A DNA stretch of 11,169 nucleotides from Erythrobacter sp. (GTDB lineage Bacteria; Pseudomonadota; Alphaproteobacteria; Sphingomonadales; Sphingomonadaceae): positions 1 to 11,169 of the forward strand of contig NZOF01000118.1 in NCBI GenBank assembly GCA_002695185.1, in the 5' to 3' direction. A program made the translations under genes and the position numbers. Positions 1 through 5,019 of this stretch are shown piece by piece (position 1 is the stretch's first letter; each line of letters starts with the position of its first letter). The notes beneath the pieces are model-generated. The model was not told the origin of the DNA. It was given only the letters and a program-made list of their open reading frames with translations, and ran no database searches.

Positions 1-1
1 G

Positions 2-823
2 ATGTGGGACAAGTTCTGGCCCGCCGACCTTCATCTTATCGGCAAGGACATCGTCCGCTTCCACACGATCTACTGGCCGGCCTTCCTGCTGAGCGCGGAC
101 CTCCCGCTGCCCAGGAAGGTGTTCGGGCACGGTTTCCTGCTTAACCGCGGCGTCAAGGAATCGAAATCGGCGGGCAATGTCACCGACCCGATGGAACTGG
201 CGGAGCGGTTCGGGGTCGATGCTCTGCGGTACTTCCTCATGGCCGAGGTTACCTTCGGGCAGGATGGGAGCTATTCCGCCGAAGCGCTTGTAAACAATGT
301 CAATGCCGAGCTTGCGAACAGCTTTGGCAATCTCGCGCAGCGTACCTTGTCAATGATCGCGAAGAACATGGAGGGGAAGCTCGAGCGCTTCACCACCGAG
401 AGTGCCGACAAGGCGCTGCTCGATACGGTAACCGAAGCCTGCGCGGTGACACTGCCGCGCGAATTCGAGAACCTCAACTTCTCGGTCGGGATCGAAGCAT
501 GGCTGCGGGCCGTTTACGCCTGCAATGCCTATGTCGACGAACAGGCGCCCTGGGCGCTCAAGAAAACCGATCCGGAACGGATGAAAGCGGTACTGCAAAC
601 GCTGTTCATCGCCATTCGCGACCTCGCGATTGCGATCCAGCCCGTCGTTCCCGAAAAGGCCGCCGCCGTGCTCGATCAGCTGGGTGTTGCGGACGCAAAC
701 CGTTTTTACGCCGACCTAGGCGATGCGGAGTGGTTCGACGCACTGGTCGCCGCGGGCCATGCGATCGACAAGCCGACCCCGGTCTTTCCGCGTCTCGAGC
801 TGCCCGAAGCGGAGCCTGCCTGA
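2..823 (+). CDS. metG: Methionyl-tRNA synthetase, C-terminal part (5' end outside window)
   Basis: Class I aminoacyl-tRNA synthetase that charges tRNA-Met in the cytoplasm. The visible 273 residues cover the end of the Rossmann catalytic core and the alpha-helical anticodon-binding domain. Family signatures are FWPADLHLIGKDIVRFH (about residues 5-21 of the fragment), HGFLLNRG, and the signature loop followed by AGNVTDP and RFGVDALRYFL. The frame is open at the left edge, so the true start lies upstream; the ATG at base 2 is internal. The anticodon domain runs from about residue 95 to the end, and there is no C-terminal EMAP/Trbp111-like dimerisation domain, as in the short bacterial form of about 510-520 residues. 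The signature loop reads KESKS (codons 155-169) instead of KMSKS, so both lysines are kept but Met is replaced by Glu. The stop shares one base with the next start (TGATG). Confidence 0.96.
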   Translation: MWDKFWPADLHLIGKDIVRFHTIYWPAFLLSADLPLPRKVFGHGFLLNRGVKESKSAGNVTDPMELAERFGVDALRYFLMAEVTFGQDGSYSAEALVNNVNAELANSFGNLAQRTLSMIAKNMEGKLERFTTESADKALLDTVTEACAVTLPREFENLNFSVGIEAWLRAVYACNAYVDEQAPWALKKTDPERMKAVLQTLFIAIRDLAIAIQPVVPEKAAAVLDQLGVADANRFYADLGDAEWFDALVAAGHAIDKPTPVFPRLELPEAEPA

Positions 824-1599
824 TGCTGGTCGACAGCCATTGCCACCTCGAATACGAAGGTCTCGTCGAAGACCAGGCGGGCGCACTTGATCGCGCGCGC
901 GAAGCCGGTGTGGAGCGTTTTCTCAATATATCGACCAAGCAGGCTGAATGGGCGCAAGTCGTTGGCACGGCGCACGCCACGCCCGATGTGTATGCCAGCG
1001 TGGGAATTCACCCGCACAATGCGGACGACCATGTCGATCTGACCCGGGAAGAGCTTCGCGCCGCGACCGACGAACCGAAGGTCATCGGCATCGGCGAAAC
1101 CGGGCTCGACTATTATTACGACCATTCGGATCGCGAAGCACAACAGCGCCTGTTCCGTCTGCATATCGATGTCGCGCGCGAAGTGCAGCTTCCGGTCATC
1201 ATTCATACGCGAGATGCCGAGGACGATACGCTGGCGATCCTCCAGGACGAGATGGGGAAGGGCGCCTTTCCGGCGCTGATCCACTGTTTCACCGCCTCGG
1301 CCGACTTTGGGCGCGCCGTTCTCGATCTGGGCCTCTCGGTCTCGATCTCGGGGATCGTAACCTTCAAGAGTGCCAGAGATCTTCAGGAATTTGTGCGGGA
1401 GATCCCGCGCGACCGTTTGCTGGTCGAAACCGACAGTCCGTTCCTCGCTCCGGTCCCGCATCGCGGCAAGCCGTGCGAACCTGGCTACGTACGCGACACG
1501 GCACGGTTCCTCGCCGACTTGCGCGACGAGAGTCTCGAAGAACTTGCAGATTATACCACGCGCAATTTCCATTCCTTGTTTGCGAAAGCTTCCGCGTGA
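823..1599 (+). CDS. TatD-family metal-dependent hydrolase (YcfH-like)
   Basis: A 258-residue TIM-barrel amidohydrolase-superfamily protein. TatD/YcfH members are divalent-metal nucleases or phosphodiesterases; some are 3'-5' exonucleases and some act on D-aminoacyl-tRNA. All expected metal ligands are visible: H6 and H8 in the N-terminal DSHCHLE, E92 in GIGETGLDYYYD, H128 in IIHTRDA, H154 in LIHCF and D204 in VETDSPFLAP. The GIHPH motif lies at 61-65. Length is normal for the family. The ATG at 823 overlaps the metG stop by one base, and GGAG at 811-814 is a suitable ribosome binding site 8 bases upstream. Longer readings in the same frame would overlap metG deeply and are not credible. metG followed by tatD is a recurrent proteobacterial gene order, so co-transcription is expected. 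The exact substrate cannot be read from sequence. Confidence 0.95.
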   Translation: MLVDSHCHLEYEGLVEDQAGALDRAREAGVERFLNISTKQAEWAQVVGTAHATPDVYASVGIHPHNADDHVDLTREELRAATDEPKVIGIGETGLDYYYDHSDREAQQRLFRLHIDVAREVQLPVIIHTRDAEDDTLAILQDEMGKGAFPALIHCFTASADFGRAVLDLGLSVSISGIVTFKSARDLQEFVREIPRDRLLVETDSPFLAPVPHRGKPCEPGYVRDTARFLADLRDESLEELADYTTRNFHSLFAKASA

Positions 1600-2363
1600 A
1601 ATTCCGGATGCTCGGCTCGGGTACTTCGACCGGGGTGCCGCGGATCGGCAATGACTGGGGCGAATGCGACCCGCTCGAGCCGCGCAACCGCCGCTCGCGC
1701 GTGTCGATCATAGTCGAAAACGATGCGGGACAGCGCATACTCGTCGACACCTCCACCGATCTGCGCGCGCAACTGCTCGCCAACGACATCGGCAAGGTCG
1801 ACGCGGTTTTCTGGACGCATGACCATGCAGACCATTGCCACGGGATCGATGACCTGCGGGTGATGCGCTACGATCGCAGCAATCCGCTGCCCGGTTTCGC
1901 CAGCAGCAAGACCTGTGCAAATCTCAGGCGACGGTTCGATTACATCTTCGAAGGGCAGCATGGCTATCCAACCTTGATGTCATTGAAAAATGTCGAGGAA
2001 ACCCGGTTGGTTGCCGGGTTTTCCTTCGATCATGTCGAGATGCCGCACGGGCCGGTCACCAGCACCGGGTTCCGGTTCGAGGCCGATGGCAAGTCGATCG
2101 TCTATGCGACGGATTTCAGCGAAATCACGCCAGCCATGCTCAAGTGTTTTGATCGAGCCGACATCCTCGTGGTCGATTGCCTGCGCCGTAGGCCGCACCC
2201 GACACATGCGCATCTCGATATGGCGATCGATCTCGCACGAAGGGCGAAGGTCAGGCGCGCGGTACTGACGCATATGGACAAGAGCATGGACTATCGCAGC
2301 CTGTGTGCCGAGGTTCCCGATCATGTTACCGTTGGTTTTGACGGGCTGGAGATGACGGCATGA
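1596..2363 (+). CDS. Metallo-beta-lactamase-fold hydrolase, PhnP/COG1235 type
   Basis: A 255-residue cytoplasmic MBL-fold hydrolase; relatives include PhnP cyclic phosphodiesterase and RNase Z-like enzymes. It starts with the family's typical opening MKFRMLGSGTSTGVPRIGND. The dinuclear metal motif THDHADHCHG supplies H75, H77, D79 and H80. Further ligands are probably H151 (MPHGPV), D173 (YATDFSE) and H226 (THMDKSMDY), with a THAHLD motif at 203-208. I choose the GTG at 1596, which overlaps the TatD stop by four bases (GTGA) and gives the conserved beta-strand before LGSGTS. The ATG at 1608 would remove part of that strand. The frame is open far upstream, but that part is TatD read in another frame. 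The gene sits in a coupled operon with metG and the TatD gene. Substrate unknown; a role in phosphonate use is not implied because no phn genes are present. Confidence 0.93.
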   Translation: MKFRMLGSGTSTGVPRIGNDWGECDPLEPRNRRSRVSIIVENDAGQRILVDTSTDLRAQLLANDIGKVDAVFWTHDHADHCHGIDDLRVMRYDRSNPLPGFASSKTCANLRRRFDYIFEGQHGYPTLMSLKNVEETRLVAGFSFDHVEMPHGPVTSTGFRFEADGKSIVYATDFSEITPAMLKCFDRADILVVDCLRRRPHPTHAHLDMAIDLARRAKVRRAVLTHMDKSMDYRSLCAEVPDHVTVGFDGLEMTA

Positions 2364-2527
2364 ACGAATATCAGATCGTATCGCTGATCTCGCTCCTCGG
2401 CTTCCTCATACTTGTCGGTTCTGCTTTCGGTGCCCGCGACGTAAGCTGGAAGAAGGGATTATACATAGCCGGAGCATGGGCCGGGATCTTCGCAATCGTC
2501 ATCCTGTTCATCGACATGGTGCGCTGA
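2360..2527 (+). CDS. Small two-helix membrane protein, 55 residues
   Basis: A short ORF that begins in an ATGA overlap with the MBL hydrolase stop and has GGAGA at 2348-2352 as ribosome binding site, 7 bases before the ATG. The product is very hydrophobic, with two predicted membrane helices at about residues 5-25 and 33-52. They are separated by a charged turn, ARDVSWKKG, and the protein ends with DMVR. The lysines and arginine in the turn suggest that the loop faces the cytoplasm. I do not recognise a named family. Overlap spacing, a good ribosome binding site and consistent amphipathic design make it a likely real gene and the last member of the metG operon. There are no catalytic motifs. 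It could be a membrane anchor or partner for an upstream enzyme, but that is speculation. Confidence 0.8.
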   Translation: MNEYQIVSLISLLGFLILVGSAFGARDVSWKKGLYIAGAWAGIFAIVILFIDMVR

Positions 2528-2570
2528 CCCCCCCGACGGTCGCCGCCTTCAATTTAACAGTCTGAGCGGT

Positions 2571-2667
2571 TCCGGAAACTGTTGCAAACCTTCGTTCGCA
2601 ATTTTACCCCTGATTTCATAGACTTGAAATACTTTCGCGGAGTTCGCTCTGTCGGAAAATGTTGCAA
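2571..2667 (+). repeat. Pair of short direct repeats offset by 80 bp
   Basis: The segment CGGAAACTGTTGCAA ending at 2587 recurs as CGGAAAATGTTGCAA ending at 2667, with 14 of 15 bases identical. In the open frame on the - strand the two copies fall in different reading phases, so the similarity is at the DNA level, not a protein repeat. Function unknown. Confidence 0.5.
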
Positions 2668-2741
2668 GTCCAGAATACCATTTTGTAGCAGCGTTGGCCT
2701 GTCTCCCCCACCGCTCACGGTCCTCGCTGACATCGTATCGA

Positions 2742-2784
2742 GTGCTCAACGCTCTTTGAAGTTTCTTCAAAGAGCGTTGAGCGC
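2742..2784. repeat. Near-perfect 20-bp inverted repeat with 3-nt loop; possible bidirectional terminator
   Basis: Bases 2744-2761 pair perfectly with 2765-2782 around a TTT loop, and the stem extends to 2742/2784 through one G-T pair and one G-C pair. The arm core reads GCTCAACGCTCTTTGAAG. It lies between two convergent operons, where a bidirectional transcription stop is expected. There is no run of T on either side, so it is not a classical intrinsic terminator. A cruciform-prone or REP-like mobile repeat is the alternative. Confidence 0.75.
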
Positions 2785-2956
2785 AACCGCCGCAGGCGGA
2801 AGAAGCGTCAGCTCCCAAGTGGAGAGACTCGGCACAAGGTGACGACAGCTTTGCGCCCCAATTCCGGACGCTCGAGCGACCAAAATTGCTTCCCGAAAGC
2901 TGCCAAACCCGTACCTGCCTAGGCACCTAAGGGATCAACATGGTGTGAGTGCAAAG

Positions 2957-3841
2957 CTAGCTCTGCTCGCCTCGGAGTGCAGCTTCTGCCAGCAGCAAAG
3001 TTCCAGTCAGGCCAGCGTTATCTCCGAGCGCCGGAGAAACTATCTTGTGGTTCTCTCGGCTGGGGAAATAACCTGCCCCAAGTTCCTCCGCCCGTTTCAC
3101 GACCTTGTCCAGTAGCCCCGGTGTTTTCATGACCCCTCCACCCAGAACGATTATTTCCGTCGCCATTGAAGCATAGATACTGTGACACATCTGGGCGAGA
3201 TACCCCGCTACAAGATCATGGGCTTCGTGGTCTGAGGGTAGGTCTGAAAGGCTCGATCCCCAGCGCGCAATAATCGCCGGCCCGCATGCCAACCCTTCAA
3301 GGCAGTCCCCATGAAACGGGCAGAACCCTGCAAAATCCTGATCGCCCGGAAGACGTCGCGGGTAGATGTGGCCCAGTTCCGGATGGCCTGCTCCGTGCAA
3401 GAGGCGGCCATTTATGATGGTCCCGCCTCCTATTCCAGTTCCGACCGTAACGTAGGTTAGCGAGGACGCTCCCCTCCCGGCGCCGTGGTGATACTCTGCA
3501 AGCGCTGCGCCGTTTACATCGGTCTCAAATCCGATCGGGACGGACAAAGCCCGTCCGAAAAATCCTGCGAGGTCGCAGTCAGACCAGTTGGGTTTGGGTG
3601 TCTTGAGGATATGGCCCCAGGCGGGTGACGCCTTGTCGAGTTCTACAGGCCCGAAGCTGGCAATGCCAATAGCGCAAAGCTTACCCTGCTGCTCAAACCA
3701 ATCTAGCGCCTCCGCAAGGGTTGCGGACGGGTCACGGGTCGGGATTGTCTGCGTGGCGCGTACGCGGCTTGGACTTTCACCTACCGCAAGGACGAATTTG
3801 GTGCCGCCCGCCTCAATCCCTCCAAGCAGACCGTCACTCAT
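2957..3841 (-). CDS. ROK-family fructokinase
   Basis: A 294-residue cytoplasmic sugar kinase of the ROK family (COG1940), probably phosphorylating fructose to fructose-6-phosphate with ATP (EC 2.7.1.4). The N-terminal phosphate-binding loop is GGIEAGGTK (7-15). The catalytic aspartate is D108 in FETDVNGAALAEY, and a second nucleotide-binding segment YVTVGTGIGGG lies at 130-140. The ROK zinc site is complete: H158 in HPELGHIYPRR, then C174, H177 and C180 in FCPFHGDCLEG. A C-terminal IIVLGGGVMKTPGLL segment follows the family pattern. The ATG overlaps the stop of the upstream GH68 gene by four bases (ATGA), which shows translational coupling. The layout GH68 sucrase then fructokinase fits direct use of the fructose released. 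Sequence resembles YdhR/fructokinase-type ROK proteins more than glucokinases, but mannose kinase activity is also possible. Third codon positions are visibly less GC-biased than in the flanking receptor gene. Confidence 0.92.
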   Translation of the reverse strand: MSDGLLGGIEAGGTKFVLAVGESPSRVRATQTIPTRDPSATLAEALDWFEQQGKLCAIGIASFGPVELDKASPAWGHILKTPKPNWSDCDLAGFFGRALSVPIGFETDVNGAALAEYHHGAGRGASSLTYVTVGTGIGGGTIINGRLLHGAGHPELGHIYPRRLPGDQDFAGFCPFHGDCLEGLACGPAIIARWGSSLSDLPSDHEAHDLVAGYLAQMCHSIYASMATEIIVLGGGVMKTPGLLDKVVKRAEELGAGYFPSRENHKIVSPALGDNAGLTGTLLLAEAALRGEQS

Positions 3842-4929
3842 CTTACCGCCTCCATCCGAACTGGCCGGGCATCTTTGGCCTCAGGTCCGATAGCCAGCGC
3901 GCAAAGAGGCGCAGGAGCGCCTGCGAATTCGCTACACCCGTCATCTGCGCATTCGATGAAGCTGGAGACAAGCAATTCCTTTGTCACCGACCAGCTATAG
4001 GCCTGTGAAGTGCGACCAGCAGGGTTGGCCAGTACAAGTCCAGACCCGTTCAATGGTGAATAGGGTCCGCGAAGAGCCTGGGCGGACATTCCGTATAGGC
4101 CGGTCGGTGCATGCTGCAATTCCGGCGCGAATGTACTCGACTGGGTGGCCCAAAACGCAAGATAGCGTCCCTTGTGAAAGACGATGTGCGCGCGCTCCAA
4201 CTCGTTGTTCACTCCGCCAGAATGGATGATGGGTGGCAACAAGGTCCACTTTCCATCGACCTTTTCGGCAAGTGCGATTGCGCCGGTATACTCGCTTTCG
4301 CCTGCTGGGTGCGATGCGGAAAACACCAAGTATTCGCGCTCATCCGCTGGATCCCTGAAATAAGCAGGATCGCGATAGGCTTTGATACGTCCCGCCTCAC
4401 CTTCGTGGGCGTCGGCCGCGATGTAGTCCGAGGTCAATTCTGTCAGGATCGGTTGCGGCGTCCTCCATCCAATTGGCAGTCCGCTCGAGTCCGTACTGGC
4501 TGTGGTCTCGAACAGTGACTGCTGGTAGCCACCGGGCGACGCTTCCAGTCCCGCCCCGGTGAACCAGAGCACATATTTTCCCTGGTCCCAGATCGAGGAG
4601 CCGGACCATTCCCGCTCATATGGGCCGCCGAAGTCGGGCAGGAGAGGGCCGAGATCGACCCACTTGGCATCTTTTCGTTCGAGCAAGTGTATCTTGGCGT
4701 TGAAATGCCTTTCCGAAGGATCGCCGTTGTCAGGGGCGGCCAGGATCATCCAGAACTCGCGCCCGGCGATATCGGCGATGTTTCCATCACGGTCCTGTAC
4801 CGGCCACATGTCCCAGTAATAGAGTTCCGGCCGGGGCCGCACGACTTCGGTTGCAGCCAACTTCGGCAGCTGCGCAACCTCCAGGTTTGCAATGGCTTCG
4901 ACGTGTGTTCTGGTCCAGGCAGTGGTCAC
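3838..4929 (-). CDS. GH68-family fructosyltransferase/sucrase lacking a signal peptide
   Basis: A 363-residue glycoside hydrolase of family 68 (levansucrase, inulosucrase and beta-fructofuranosidase family, five-bladed propeller). The catalytic triad of the family is intact: nucleophile D40 in YYWDMWPVQ, transition-state stabiliser D187 in AYRDPAYF, and acid/base E245 in NNELERAHIVF, with R246 next to it. The conserved EWSGSS lies at 107-112. The protein begins directly with TTAWTRTHVEA and has no hydrophobic leader, so it should act in the cytoplasm on imported sucrose; most characterised GH68 enzymes are secreted. It is shorter than typical Gram-negative levansucrases (about 410-430 residues or more). 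The start is GTG at 4929, because an in-frame TAG lies 12 bases upstream and AGGA sits 7 bases before it. It could hydrolyse sucrose to glucose and fructose, or transfer fructosyl units; sequence alone does not decide. Confidence 0.93.
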   Translation of the reverse strand: MTTAWTRTHVEAIANLEVAQLPKLAATEVVRPRPELYYWDMWPVQDRDGNIADIAGREFWMILAAPDNGDPSERHFNAKIHLLERKDAKWVDLGPLLPDFGGPYEREWSGSSIWDQGKYVLWFTGAGLEASPGGYQQSLFETTASTDSSGLPIGWRTPQPILTELTSDYIAADAHEGEAGRIKAYRDPAYFRDPADEREYLVFSASHPAGESEYTGAIALAEKVDGKWTLLPPIIHSGGVNNELERAHIVFHKGRYLAFWATQSSTFAPELQHAPTGLYGMSAQALRGPYSPLNGSGLVLANPAGRTSQAYSWSVTKELLVSSFIECADDGCSEFAGAPAPLCALAIGPEAKDARPVRMEAVR

Positions 4930-4958
4930 AAGTTCATCCTAGGATTGTCGTCGGAAGA

Positions 4959-5000
4959 AATTGGCCGGCGAAGCGGGGAGGATCGGTTCACCGGCCAATC
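4959..5000 (-). terminator. Intra-operon stem-loop between receptor and GH68 genes (attenuator or RNA-stability hairpin)
   Basis: Within the 90-bp gap after the receptor gene, + strand bases 4959-4972 pair with 4987-5000. This gives a 14-bp stem with two G-U pairs in the leftward transcript and a 14-nt loop. The core arms are TTGGCCGG and CCGGCCAA. The leftward transcript continues with TTCTTCC, not a clean U run, so partial termination or protection of the upstream mRNA is more likely than a full stop. Such an element would let the receptor be made in excess over GH68 and fructokinase. Confidence 0.5.
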
Positions 5001-5019
5001 GATCTGATCGAAGGGAGGA

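Larger units (their letters stand above)
2528..2956. other. Convergent intergenic region without a convincing gene
   Basis: This 429-bp gap separates the rightward metG operon from the leftward sugar operon. It is less GC-rich than its flanks, starts with a run of seven C, and holds a strong hairpin at 2742-2784, a small CCGCC-gca-GGCGG hairpin at 2787-2799 and two near-identical segments at 2571-2587 and 2651-2667. Open frames exist on both strands (a 125-codon frame on -, an 86-codon frame on +). Neither has a clear ribosome binding site or a recognisable product, and the - strand frame crosses the hairpin. I saw no tRNA or transposase. It may be a transcription-termination zone or the scar of an older insertion. 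Confidence 0.6.

Noticed and set aside
2582..2601. Inverted TTGCAAAC / GTTCGCAA resembling the LacI operator halves
   Set aside because: The halves are separated by four extra bases and one base mismatches, so the central CG geometry is lost; it is also far from any promoter of the sugar genes.
2582..2842. 86-codon open frame on the + strand in the same gap
   Set aside because: Low-complexity product across hairpin and repeat DNA, no ribosome binding site, no family signature.
2549..2926. 125-codon open frame on the - strand between the convergent operons
   Set aside because: No clear ribosome binding site, composition unlike the neighbours, it crosses the 20-bp hairpin, and the product is not recognisable. 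A degraded gene cannot be excluded.
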